Shown: positions 1-8,059, counted from the stretch's first letter. The stretch is 64,000 nt of DNA from Chryseobacterium koreense CCUG 49689 (GCF_001045435.1 NZ_LFNG01000005.1:62001-126000); one strand, 5' to 3'. Made by a program: numbers and translations. The notes: generated by a model not told the origin, from the letters alone.

Positions 1-118
1 TATGGTCGTGATGATCTTTGTGCAGCATCCACAAAAACCCATGCATGATGTATTTGTGGATAATCCAGGTAGCACCTTCCATGCCGATGAAAACCGCTAT
101 GGTTATTAAGAGATTCAT
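1..118 (-). CDS. crtZ: Beta-carotene hydroxylase CrtZ, N-terminal part (cut by window edge)
   Basis: Only the first 39 or so codons are present; the gene runs off the left edge. The translation starts [18 protein letters not shown] and then shows the histidine clusters HKYIMH and HKDHHDH. These are the first di-iron ligands of the CrtZ/fatty acid hydroxylase superfamily, which adds 3-hydroxyl groups to beta-carotene rings to give zeaxanthin in the membrane. The start lies 3 bp after the stop of the SRPBCC gene, so it is the next cistron of the carotenoid operon. The family call rests on the histidine motif plus context, because the C-terminal half cannot be seen. Confidence 0.85.
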   Translation of the reverse strand, partial: MNLLITIAVFIGMEGATWIIHKYIMHGFLWMLHKDHHDH

Positions 119-121
119 TTT

Positions 122-586
122 TTATTTCTTTTGATTAAATTTTCTTTCTAAAAACCGAAAACGGTAGTTAAAGATATTTTCCAGTTTCTTCCGAACAAAA
201 ATTTGGTGAGCGATTTTCCCTAATAATCCAAAAGGAAGTTCGTAATCCACAGTATCCTTCATCAATACGCCTTTTTCATTAGGTATAAATTCATGGAAAT
301 GATTCCAGTATTTGTAGGGACCTTTTTGCTGAAAATCGGTAAAACTTTTGCGATATTCCACCTGGGTAATTTTAGTCACCCATTTTAGAGGTATATTCAG
401 CAATGGCGACAGTCTGTACTCAATGATCATTCCTTCATAAATGTTTTGATCCGAGTAATCACTCAACACCTGAAATCCCATATCTTTTGGCGTAATTTCA
501 GAAAGATTCCCGGGTGAAGAAAAAAACTCCCACGCAGTTTCCAAATCACAATTCAATTGCTGTTCTCTATATAATTGAAACCTCAT
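122..586 (-). CDS. SRPBCC (START-like) ligand-binding protein in the carotenoid operon
   Basis: This 154-residue protein has no signal peptide, so it is probably cytosolic. Its pattern matches the SRPBCC/polyketide cyclase-like family: an N-terminal strand, then SSPGNLSEITPKDMGF, and a central WNHFHEF strand. The fold is a helix-grip with a deep hydrophobic pocket. The gene sits between the small exported-protein gene (3-bp gap) and crtZ (3-bp gap), so it is almost certainly co-transcribed with crtB and crtI. The family does not fix a substrate. The position suggests binding or handing over carotenoid or isoprenoid intermediates, which is inference. The old label 'cell division inhibitor' for this family has no support here. 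Confidence 0.8.
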   Translation of the reverse strand: MRFQLYREQQLNCDLETAWEFFSSPGNLSEITPKDMGFQVLSDYSDQNIYEGMIIEYRLSPLLNIPLKWVTKITQVEYRKSFTDFQQKGPYKYWNHFHEFIPNEKGVLMKDTVDYELPFGLLGKIAHQIFVRKKLENIFNYRFRFLERKFNQKK

Positions 587-589
587 AAA

Positions 590-1045
590 TTAATCTTTTA
601 GCAGTGCATCTATATTTTTATTTACAATTTCGGAACTGATCGCATCCCTGTTTTTTCTGATAAACTCCTCATCTTCTTTTAAATGCGATCGGTAACCCAA
701 AAACGAAGGCGCTTTTTTTTGAACAGAAAACCGTATAAATCGCAATTCTACGTTTTTAGGCTGTTGATTGATCGCCTGCTCTATATTTTTTTTGCCTTTT
801 CTGAAGGTATTCAGTTTCTCTAGTGGATTAAAAACATGGTTGGCCCAAATGGTTTGATAAGCACCTAAGTAGCCCAGATAAATCGGTGAATTATTTTTTG
901 CTTTTTCCAGATCTTTTAGCATTTTTTCGCAGAGCATTTTATCTGACACCACTTTACCATAATTATGGCGAAAAGTCTGCAAATCCGACATGCCAAAACT
1001 GGATAAAAATACCATTGCGTATCCTATAAGAACTAAAAATTTCAT
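590..1045 (-). CDS. Small exported protein of unknown function in the carotenoid operon
   Basis: The 151-residue product begins with a hydrophobic stretch (MKFLVLIGYAMVFLSSFGMS) that could be a signal peptide. The rest is helical and charged, with a tetratricopeptide-like middle (GKKNIEQAINQQPKNVELRF, about residues 84-103). I do not recognise a characterised family. Its start codon overlaps the crtB stop by one base and the next gene follows after 3 bp, so it is translationally coupled to crtB. A role in envelope handling or assembly of carotenoid enzymes is possible but only from position. Confidence 0.75.
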   Translation of the reverse strand: MKFLVLIGYAMVFLSSFGMSDLQTFRHNYGKVVSDKMLCEKMLKDLEKAKNNSPIYLGYLGAYQTIWANHVFNPLEKLNTFRKGKKNIEQAINQQPKNVELRFIRFSVQKKAPSFLGYRSHLKEDEEFIRKNRDAISSEIVNKNIDALLKD

Positions 1046-1881
1046 TACAAAAAGGCTGTTTTATACCGAACATAACTTTTGAACGCTAAAAAAGCTTTCT
1101 CAGGATTGGAAACTCTCACCCGCGCGTTTAAAATGTCATTAGACGATTTTGACCTTATTTTCTTGAACAAAGATAAATAATACTTGTATGCCAGATAAAC
1201 ACCAAACATAGAAGAAGCAGGCAATTTTCTGATGCCAATCAAAGCTTCTTTAAATTCTTGCTCAATCTCCTTTTCGATTTCACCTTTCACATCATTGTCA
1301 AAAGTCCGCAAATCAACATTTGGAAAATAGGTTCTGCCTAAAACCTGATAATCATCTTTTAAATCCCTCAGGAAGTTTATTTTTTGAAATGCCGAACCCA
1401 ACTTCATGGCATAAGGTTTCAGTTCCTCATATTTTATTTTGTTGCCTTCCGCAAAAACCTGCAGACACATTAAGCCAACCACTTCTGCAGAACCAAAAAT
1501 GTATTCGTTGTACAGCTCGGAATTGTAATCAATCTTCTGCAAATCCATCTCCATACTATGCAAAAACTTGTCAATCAAATCTTTATCGATGCTGTATTGA
1601 TGAACCGTTTCCTGAAAAGACTGCAGAATCGGGTTCATAGAAATTCTTTCGGTGAGTGCAATCTCAGTTTCACTTTTCAATCTTTTCAATAGTTTCTCTT
1701 TGTCATAATCATGGAAACTGTCCACGATCTCATCTGCCAATCTCACATATCCGTAAATGGCATAAATGGCATTACGAATGGATGGCTTTAAGGCCAAAAT
1801 ACCCAGCGAAAAACTGGTGCTGTATTTTTGGGTGGTGATCTTACTTACGTTGTAAGAAAGCTCGTCAAATAAATGCTTCAT
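1045..1881 (-). CDS. crtB: Phytoene synthase CrtB
   Basis: Squalene/phytoene synthase family, 278 residues, the usual length. It condenses two geranylgeranyl diphosphates into phytoene, the first committed carotenoid step. Both aspartate-rich Mg-diphosphate motifs are visible: D50-E-I-V-D54 and D173-L-K-D-D177, the second followed by GRTYFP as in the family. The upstream gene (FAS1 protein) ends 110 bp away on the same strand, and the downstream small exported protein overlaps it by one base. Dehydrosqualene synthase (CrtM) is a related alternative, but crtI and crtZ in the operon favour phytoene. Confidence 0.93.
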   Translation of the reverse strand: MKHLFDELSYNVSKITTQKYSTSFSLGILALKPSIRNAIYAIYGYVRLADEIVDSFHDYDKEKLLKRLKSETEIALTERISMNPILQSFQETVHQYSIDKDLIDKFLHSMEMDLQKIDYNSELYNEYIFGSAEVVGLMCLQVFAEGNKIKYEELKPYAMKLGSAFQKINFLRDLKDDYQVLGRTYFPNVDLRTFDNDVKGEIEKEIEQEFKEALIGIRKLPASSMFGVYLAYKYYLSLFKKIRSKSSNDILNARVRVSNPEKAFLAFKSYVRYKTAFL

Positions 1882-1991
1882 GGCTTTTTTTGAATTAAGG
1901 ATTCTTTGGAAGAAAAGGCCAAAGCATTTAGGAAATTATTTTATTTTCAGATGCTCTGACCTCTTCAAATTTAATTTTACATTGGTGATTT

Positions 1992-2945
1992 TTACGGGAG
2001 CAGCACCTTATCGATTACATGAACTACCCCGTTTTTCGCCATCACATTGAAAGCAGTAATATTTGCAGGACTTGCATTACCATTTCCTTTGACAGTGGCA
2101 TTAGCGCCTAAACCTATTTTTATAGTCCCTCCATTTGCAGTATTCAAAAGTTGCCCATCAGACAAATCAGATGAAAATGCTCTGGCCGCCACTACATGGT
2201 AAGTCAGGATCGAAGCCAAAGTGTTTGGGTCAGCTGCCTGAATGGAAGCAATGGTAGCAAAACCTGCATCAATAAAAGCCTGATTGGTTGGCGCAAACAC
2301 TGTAAAAGGTCCTGCGGAAGCTAAAATTTGCGCCACGTTGGTACCGCCTTCACTTGCCCTTATTACTGCCGCCACTAAATACGTCAGGTTACTGTTTCCC
2401 TGAGCTACTTCAACCAAGTTTCCACTCGGTGGCATCAATACACGTTCGATAGAATGGATCACTCCATTACTTGCTGCAATGTCCGCTTGATTCACTTTCC
2501 AACCGTTTACAAAAACACCCTTGCTGTTTTTCGTAATGTAGATATTGTCTCCACCGGCGGTTGCTACAGCAGCGTTGGGACCGGCAGGAACATCAGCCGC
2601 CATCACTTTTGAACCTAAAGTGTGATACAGCAAGATATTCTTCAGTTGGTCAGCAGACAAATTCTGAATCACACTACTTGTGACACCCGATGCCAAAAAC
2701 GCTTCGTCTTTGGGAGCAAAAACCGTGAAAGGGCCGGAACCACTTAATGTGGTTGCCAGATTAGCTTTCACTACAGCAGATTTCAGCAAAGAGAAATTGT
2801 TATTGGAGGAAACAATATCAGTGATTGTATTCGGCTGCATTGGGGTTTCATCAGTATTGTCTCTACATGAAGTGAACCCCAAAAACAATCCCAGTAACAG
2901 CAGTATCAATTTACTTGATATTTCAGAAGACTTAATATTTTTCAT
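1992..2945 (-). CDS. Lipoprotein with two fasciclin (FAS1) domains
   Basis: A 317-residue lipoprotein: a hydrophobic leader ends in GFTSC with the acylated cysteine at residue 27. Two FAS1 domains follow, at roughly residues 40-175 and 178-317. Each has the FAS1 start block (FTVFAPKDEAF, FTVFAPTNQAF), the YH signature (LLYHTL, LTYHVV) and the closing H2 block (GVIHSIERVLMPP, GVVHVIDKVLLP). It would sit on the periplasmic or outer face of the envelope. It lies between crtI (138-bp gap) and crtB (110-bp gap) on the same strand. Bacterial FAS1 proteins are usually called adhesion-like, but algal FAS1 proteins of the AstaP type bind carotenoids. A carotenoid-binding role here is inference from position. 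Confidence 0.9.
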   Translation of the reverse strand: MKNIKSSEISSKLILLLLGLFLGFTSCRDNTDETPMQPNTITDIVSSNNNFSLLKSAVVKANLATTLSGSGPFTVFAPKDEAFLASGVTSSVIQNLSADQLKNILLYHTLGSKVMAADVPAGPNAAVATAGGDNIYITKNSKGVFVNGWKVNQADIAASNGVIHSIERVLMPPSGNLVEVAQGNSNLTYLVAAVIRASEGGTNVAQILASAGPFTVFAPTNQAFIDAGFATIASIQAADPNTLASILTYHVVAARAFSSDLSDGQLLNTANGGTIKIGLGANATVKGNGNASPANITAFNVMAKNGVVHVIDKVLLP

Positions 2946-3083
2946 GATAGCAAAATTTTATATATTAGAATTTATGTTTTTAGATGAGTAGTTTTTGCTC
3001 AAATTATGGATCTCTGCACTTTGATCTGTCAAAAACCACAATAGGTTTATGAAAAGATTGAAAGTATTCACTTGTCTTTTTCA

Positions 3084-4553
3084 TCATTTTAAATTTTTAA
3101 CGAGTTCATTTGCCACAATTTTTCCTGAGATGATCGAAGGTGGAACTCCCGGACCAGGAACGGTTAATTGACCTGTGTACCATAAATTTTTCACCTTTTG
3201 GTTTCTTACTTTTGGTTTTAAAACCGCCGTTTGACTTAGGGTGTTTGCCAAACCGTAAGCATTTCCGCCATAAGCATTGTAATCTGAAACGAAATCACTC
3301 ACGCAGTAGCTCCTTTTGTAGGTTATTTTAGAAGCCAGGTTTTCTGCACCAGTAAGTTTCTCAAGGCGCTGAAGCATTTCCACAAAATACTGTTCGCGGA
3401 CAGATTCATCATCATTTATTCCAATGGCGAGCGGCATCAACAGAAAAAGATTTTCTTTTCCTTCCGGTGCAACCTGGCCATCAGTTTTGGAAGGACAGCA
3501 ACAGTAGAAAAGTGGTTTTTCCGGCCATTTCTTCTCCCCATAAATGCAATCAATATGTTCATCCAAATCGTTTTCGAAAAACAGTGTGTGGTGTTTGAGG
3601 TTGGGAATTTTTTCATTTATCCCTAAATAATAGATAAGACTGGATGGTGCAAATGTTCTTTTTTCCCAGTAATCTTCCGTATAATTTCTATATTCTTTCT
3701 CCAACAAAGTCTCCGTGTGATGATAATCTGATGAGGCAATGACCGCATCAAACTCCAATTTTTTCCCGTTTACAGTGATGGACTGCGCATTCCCGTCCTG
3801 AATATTGATTTTCTCCACATCACTGTTAAAATGAAAATAAACGCCCTGTTTATCGGCAACTTTTTTCATGGCCAAAACCAATTGATAAAAACCGCCCATT
3901 GGATAATGAGTGCCCAAAGCATAACCTCCATAATTCATCAAACTGTACAAGGCGGGAATGTTTTTGGGCGAAGCACCAAGAAATATCACCGGAAACTCCA
4001 TGAGTGTTCTCAACTTTTCATTTTTAAAATAGCTGGAAACATAACTCCGGAAATTGGTCAGCAAATCTAATTTCAAAGCACTTTTAGCAATTTTTGGTGC
4101 AATAAACTCGAACCAGCTATGCGAAGGTTTGGTAACGAAATCCTTCATACCAACTTCATATTTGAATTGGGCCGCCTTCATGAATCGATCTAATTTTTCG
4201 CCAGCACCGCGCTCCATTTTTTCAAAAAGGGCTTTTAATTCTCCATAATTTTGGGGAACGGCGACTTTTTCATCAGAGAAAATCATTTCAAACTGAGGGT
4301 TCAAGGCCACCAACTTAAAAAAATCGGAAGTTTTGCAATTAAAATCACCAAAGAAATCGTCCATCACATCCGGCATCCAATACCAACTTGGACCCATGTC
4401 AAAAACAAAACCTTCCGCCGTGCAGAACTGCCTTGCTCTACCTCCCGGTTGGTCATGCTTTTCAAAAACATGCACCTCAAACCCATTTCTGGCGGCATAA
4501 GCCGAAGCAGAAAGACCAGAAAATCCGGAACCAATGACCGCTACTTTTTTCAT
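3084..4553 (-). CDS. crtI: Phytoene desaturase CrtI
   Basis: A 489-residue FAD-dependent CrtI-type desaturase/isomerase that turns phytoene into lycopene. The N-terminal dinucleotide-binding motif is VIGSGFSGLSASAYAA, followed by the acidic strand end FEKHDQPGGRAR, which contacts FAD ribose. The family C-terminal signature appears as WYTGQLTVPGPGVPPS near residues 460-477. The start overlaps the stop of the marR-type gene by 4 bp (ATGA), indicating translational coupling. Length and both signatures are normal. Related CrtD/CrtN desaturases are possible but less likely with crtB and crtZ in the operon. Confidence 0.93.
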   Translation of the reverse strand: MKKVAVIGSGFSGLSASAYAARNGFEVHVFEKHDQPGGRARQFCTAEGFVFDMGPSWYWMPDVMDDFFGDFNCKTSDFFKLVALNPQFEMIFSDEKVAVPQNYGELKALFEKMERGAGEKLDRFMKAAQFKYEVGMKDFVTKPSHSWFEFIAPKIAKSALKLDLLTNFRSYVSSYFKNEKLRTLMEFPVIFLGASPKNIPALYSLMNYGGYALGTHYPMGGFYQLVLAMKKVADKQGVYFHFNSDVEKINIQDGNAQSITVNGKKLEFDAVIASSDYHHTETLLEKEYRNYTEDYWEKRTFAPSSLIYYLGINEKIPNLKHHTLFFENDLDEHIDCIYGEKKWPEKPLFYCCCPSKTDGQVAPEGKENLFLLMPLAIGINDDESVREQYFVEMLQRLEKLTGAENLASKITYKRSYCVSDFVSDYNAYGGNAYGLANTLSQTAVLKPKVRNQKVKNLWYTGQLTVPGPGVPPSIISGKIVANELVKNLK

Positions 4554-5215
4554 TGCATAATCGTGTTTAAAGCTTCATCGAGCAGCTGCTCTGTTTTTTT
4601 ATTCTTTTCATAAATCTGCTGATGAAAATCATCGAGTTTATGGAGCAACCGTATCAATTCCATTTTTTCATTTTCAGATAAATTTCCGGTAACCACGGTG
4701 GTTGCAGTTCTGATTTTATTCATTTGATTTTCTAAAGCAGTCAAACCTTTTTGTGTAATAGAGATCACCTTACTTCTTTTGTCGGTGGTGGATTCCCTCT
4801 GCTCAATCCAGCCCAAATGGATCAGCCGGTTGATGATCTGCATTCCGACAGGTTTTTCGTGGACATTTTTTTTGATTAAATCCATCTTTAACATTTCGCC
4901 AAATGCCTTTAAATTAATAAGATAGATGAAATCATCCTGCGTGGAAAAATCCGATCCTAAGATTGCCGATTTGGAATAGCTTTTCGCATATCTGTTGAGA
5001 TGCACAAGCAAGGTACTGATGACACTTTCAGCACTTCTTCCGTTTTCTTTTCCTTCCCAATCCGGTTCATGAGAAACAGTGCCGCTATTTCTCAAAATCC
5101 AATTTTTAAACCCCTCAATAGAGACTTCGTAATTATTGGTATCCTTGTTTTCAATCTCAAACTGTCGAACCAATTCAATTACATCTTCAATCAAACGATA
5201 ATTCATACGAATCAA
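4550..5215 (-). CDS. MarR-family transcriptional regulator, first gene of the carotenoid operon
   Basis: A 221-residue winged-helix regulator. The recognition region (LKAFGEMLKMDLIKKN, then MQIINRLIHLGWIEQRES) and the wing (TDKRSKVISITQKGLTALE) are typical of MarR proteins, flanked by helices for dimerisation. The N-terminal extension of about 60 residues is longer than in minimal MarR proteins. It overlaps crtI by 4 bp, so it is the leader gene of the operon. Its own -7 motif (5226-5233 on the minus strand) lies inside an operator-like repeat shared with the divergent TonB receptor. Autoregulation plus control of the receptor is the likely wiring; the inducing ligand is unknown. Confidence 0.88.
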   Translation of the reverse strand: MIRMNYRLIEDVIELVRQFEIENKDTNNYEVSIEGFKNWILRNSGTVSHEPDWEGKENGRSAESVISTLLVHLNRYAKSYSKSAILGSDFSTQDDFIYLINLKAFGEMLKMDLIKKNVHEKPVGMQIINRLIHLGWIEQRESTTDKRSKVISITQKGLTALENQMNKIRTATTVVTGNLSENEKMELIRLLHKLDDFHQQIYEKNKKTEQLLDEALNTIMQ

Positions 5216-5225
5216 TTTTAGTGTA

Positions 5226-5233
5226 CAAATATA
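5226..5233 (-). promoter_or_regulatory. -7 promoter element of the marR-crt operon
   Basis: Read on the minus strand the bases are TATATTTG, an exact match to the Bacteroidota -7 consensus TAnnTTTG. Transcription would start near 5222, giving a leader of only about six bases before the marR start at 5215. I see no clear -33 TTTG. Confidence 0.6.
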
Positions 5234-5286
5234 CTACTTTTTTTTAATTAGGTATAAAAGTACACTAATATTTTAAAAAATTAGTT

Positions 5287-5294
5287 TACTTTTG
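5287..5294 (+). promoter_or_regulatory. -7 promoter element of the TonB receptor gene
   Basis: The bases TACTTTTG match TAnnTTTG exactly and lie inside operator copy 3. The predicted transcription start is near 5298, about 19 bases before the start codon at 5317. A convincing -33 box is not seen. Confidence 0.6.
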
Positions 5295-5316
5295 TACCAG
5301 TTAATTAGTTTATGGG

Positions 5317-7743
5317 ATGAGAAATATTCTTTTGGGATTAGTTTTCCTTTTGCTTGGACAAAGCGTTTTTGCACAAATATTTGGCACTGTCAACGGTGTG
5401 GTAAAAGATAAAGACACCCAAGAAATATTAGTTGGCGCAGCAATGACATTTACCGGGACAGACACCATCAACACGGTTTCCGATGAAAATGGTAATTTTT
5501 CGGTTCAGCTTCCGGTCGGCAAATACAATTTGGAAACTTCTTATATTGGTTACAACCCTTTTGTGCTTTACAACATTAATTTAAGTTCGGGGAACGCTCA
5601 GATTTTACAAATAGAACTGGATCCGAAAAGCCAGGAATTACAGGAATTGGTCATCAATGCCGGCAAATCGGTGCGGGCAACCGATATGGTAACTCCTTTG
5701 GCTACGCAGAAATTAACCGCAGAAGAAATCAAAGTAAATCCCGGTGGAAATTTTGACGTTTCCAAAGTAATTCAGGTTTTGCCGGGAGTAGCGGGAGGAA
5801 CTACACCCAACAGAAATGACATCATTGTGCGTGGTGGCGGTCCCAGCGAAAATGTGTATTATTTGGATGGCATAGAAATTCCCGTTTTAAACCATTTTCA
5901 AACCCAGGGAGCAAGTGGCGGAGCAACAGGAATTTTGAACGTTTCATTTATTCAGGATGTGCAACTCACTTCATCTGCATTTAATGCAAGATACGACAAT
6001 GCTTTGGCTTCCACCATTGTCATCAAACAAAGAAATGGAAATCCCGATAAGTTGAGCGGAAACCTGCGTTTGTCGGGAACTGAATTTGCAGCGATGCTAG
6101 AAGGTCCGCTGGGAAAGAAAACCACATTCATGGCTTCTGCAAGACGGTCGTATTTGCAGTTTCTTTTTAAATTACTGGATCTCCCAATCAGACCCGATTA
6201 TTACGATTTTCAGTACAAAGTCAACCACAAAATCAACAACAAAACAGAACTGACTTTCATCGGAATTGGCGCCATTGACAATTTTAAATTGGCGGTACCT
6301 AAAAAGAGTGATGCGAATACGGAATACATTAACCGGGCAAATCCACTGATAAACCAATGGAACTACACCGTTGGAGCTACCTTGAAACGCTTGGTAAATG
6401 ACGGATATTATAACATTGCATTAAGCAGAAATATGTTTTTTAACGGTGCGGACCGGTATGAAAACAATGCCTCGAAAACCGGTTCTCCATTATACGCTTT
6501 AGGAAGTCACGAAACGGAAAACAAACTCCGCTTTGACATGAATAAATTCAAAAATGGCTGGAAATACAGCTATGGTATAGACGCTCAATATGCAAAATAT
6601 GATGCCAATATTTTCAATACCATTAAAGAAGAAGTGAAAGATAATGACGGAAACATCATCAGTCCCGCCATCACTTTTTCAAGCGATACTGCAATTGATT
6701 TTTTCAAATTCGGTGCGTTTGGCCAGATTGCCAAATACTTTTTCGATCAAAAATTCTTGGTATCGGGAGGTTTTCGGGCAGACCTCAACACTTATACAAA
6801 AGACGGACTAAATCCACTGAGAACGCTTTCTCCAAGAGCGTCATTCTCCTATATCATCAACAACCAGTGGAATATTTCGGCATCGGTTGGAAGTTATTAC
6901 AAATTACCGGTTTACACGATGCTCGGATACAAAGACAGCAGCGGAACACTTGCCAATAAAGACCTGAAATATACCAATTCCATTCACTACACCATCGGAA
7001 CGGAATTTGTTCCCCGAAATGATTTGCGGTTTACTTTGGAAGCATTTTACAAAGATTACAGGAACTACCCGATCTCATTAACCAGTGGAATCTCTTATGC
7101 AAATATCGGTACGGATTACTCGGCGGTCGGTAGCGATGCGTTTTCTTCCGTTGGGAAAGGCAAAGTTTATGGTATCGAAGCCTACGTGCAGCAAAAACTT
7201 GTCGAAAAACTGTTCTATATCGCGAGTGCCACGCTTTACAAATCAGAATTTTCGGGCATTGACAATCAGTTTAGACCCTCGACTTGGGATTACGGATTTA
7301 TCGCCTCGGCCACTTTTGGCTACAAATTCAAAAAGAACTGGGACATCAGCTTGAAATACCGAATTGCAGGCGGACAACCTTACACCCCTTTTGATTTAGC
7401 CGCTTCAACCGCAAATTATTTGACCACCGGAACTGGCACTTATGATTATTCGCAACTCAACAATAAAAGATTGCCGATTTTCAACCAGTTGGATTTGAGG
7501 GTGGATAAGAAATTCAATTTCAAGAAAGTAAGCTTGGATGTATTTGCCGATTTTCAGAATATTCTGCTTTACAAAACACCTTACTTGCCGAAATTCACTT
7601 TTGAAAGAACTGATGACAATTCCGGTTTCAAAACCACAGACGGACAACCCATTAAAGCAGATGGAAGCAACGGTATTCCATTAATCCTAGATCAAAAGTC
7701 TGCTACTGTGGTTCCATCCATTGGATTTATTTTTGAGTTTTAA
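5317..7743 (+). CDS. TonB-dependent receptor with carboxypeptidase-like regulatory domain
   Basis: An 808-residue outer-membrane receptor. A signal peptide (MRNILLGLVFLLLGQSVFAQ) leads into a CarboxypepD_reg domain (about residues 22-110), a plug domain (about 115-235, with RNDIIVRGGGPSENVYYLDG) and a C-terminal 22-strand-type barrel ending in an aromatic residue (FIFEF). Such receptors import large or scarce substrates using TonB energy. It is divergent from the marR-crt operon with 101 bp between start codons and a shared operator cluster, so it is probably co-regulated with carotenoid genes. No SusD-like partner is present. The substrate cannot be read from sequence; a hydrophobic compound linked to carotenoid metabolism is a guess. 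Confidence 0.9.
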   Translation: MRNILLGLVFLLLGQSVFAQIFGTVNGVVKDKDTQEILVGAAMTFTGTDTINTVSDENGNFSVQLPVGKYNLETSYIGYNPFVLYNINLSSGNAQILQIELDPKSQELQELVINAGKSVRATDMVTPLATQKLTAEEIKVNPGGNFDVSKVIQVLPGVAGGTTPNRNDIIVRGGGPSENVYYLDGIEIPVLNHFQTQGASGGATGILNVSFIQDVQLTSSAFNARYDNALASTIVIKQRNGNPDKLSGNLRLSGTEFAAMLEGPLGKKTTFMASARRSYLQFLFKLLDLPIRPDYYDFQYKVNHKINNKTELTFIGIGAIDNFKLAVPKKSDANTEYINRANPLINQWNYTVGATLKRLVNDGYYNIALSRNMFFNGADRYENNASKTGSPLYALGSHETENKLRFDMNKFKNGWKYSYGIDAQYAKYDANIFNTIKEEVKDNDGNIISPAITFSSDTAIDFFKFGAFGQIAKYFFDQKFLVSGGFRADLNTYTKDGLNPLRTLSPRASFSYIINNQWNISASVGSYYKLPVYTMLGYKDSSGTLANKDLKYTNSIHYTIGTEFVPRNDLRFTLEAFYKDYRNYPISLTSGISYANIGTDYSAVGSDAFSSVGKGKVYGIEAYVQQKLVEKLFYIASATLYKSEFSGIDNQFRPSTWDYGFIASATFGYKFKKNWDISLKYRIAGGQPYTPFDLAASTANYLTTGTGTYDYSQLNNKRLPIFNQLDLRVDKKFNFKKVSLDVFADFQNILLYKTPYLPKFTFERTDDNSGFKTTDGQPIKADGSNGIPLILDQKSATVVPSIGFIFEF

Positions 7744-7802
7744 TGTATCAAAGAAAAACAAGGCAATTCCCATAAGCAAATCTTGATAAAGAGTTGGTCT
7801 TA

Positions 7803-7849
7803 AAAGAAAAAGAGTTGGCATTTTCAACAATGACCAACTCTTTTTCTTT
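7803..7849 (+). terminator. Intrinsic terminator after the first TonB receptor gene
   Basis: A 16-bp perfect stem (7803-7818 with 7834-7849) closes a 15-base loop. The core arms are AGAGTTGG and CCAACTCT, flanked by A-rich and T-rich runs, so it could stop transcription from either side. Confidence 0.8.
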
Positions 7850-7874
7850 CAGTTTTTTTAAGCATATTGCTAGT

Positions 7875-7991
7875 TCAAGCTCTATTAAAATCTAACATTT
7901 CTAGTTTTTCACGTACGGCTGATTCACTTTCCCCTTGTATTTCATATGTTAAATGAAGCAATGCCTTATAGTAATTCTTCCACGTTTGAAA
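7875..7991 (-). pseudogene. Possible remnant of a protein gene (C-terminal fragment)
   Basis: On the minus strand, 38 codons are open before a TGA stop. The product reads FQTWKNYYKALLHLTYEIQG and then ESESAVREKLEMLDFNRA. The composition is protein-like: amphipathic helices, no low complexity. There is no start codon at the beginning, and an in-frame TGA lies directly upstream (7992-7994), so it is not a complete gene. It may be the tail of a gene lost by deletion, between a terminator and a promoter. I do not recognise the family. Chance is possible for a frame this short. Confidence 0.3.
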
Positions 7992-8027
7992 TCATTTTTT
8001 AAGTAAGAAAAGATTTGTCTAATAACA

Positions 8028-8059
8028 TTTGTTAGACTAATCTAACTTTATTAGTTTTG
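8028..8059 (+). promoter_or_regulatory. Promoter with embedded palindrome, second TonB receptor
   Basis: A -33 box TTTG (8028-8031) and a -7 box TAGTTTTG (8052-8059) are separated by 20 bp, a good Bacteroidota promoter. The palindrome GTTAGACTAATCTAAC (8031-8046; 6-bp arms) fills the spacer. AGACTAAT recurs at 8090-8097. A bound repressor would block polymerase. The palindrome resembles sites of metal-responsive DtxR/MntR-type regulators, which is an inference from shape only. Confidence 0.6.

Larger units (their letters stand above)
5218..5297. promoter_or_regulatory. Three-copy operator-like element between marR and the TonB receptor
   Basis: Three related copies of a 17-18 bp element lie in about 80 bp. 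Copy 2 (5252-5269, GTATAAAAGTACACTAAT) and the reverse complement of copy 3 (5280-5297) match at 16 of 18 bases. Copy 1 (5218-5234) is inverted relative to copy 2 and shares a perfect 9-bp arm: TTAGTGTAC at 5218-5226 against GTACACTAA at 5260-5268. Copy 1 covers the minus-strand -7 motif and copy 3 covers the plus-strand -7 motif. This is the arrangement expected for a repressor closing both promoters, most simply the adjacent MarR protein. Binding itself is inferred. Confidence 0.7.
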
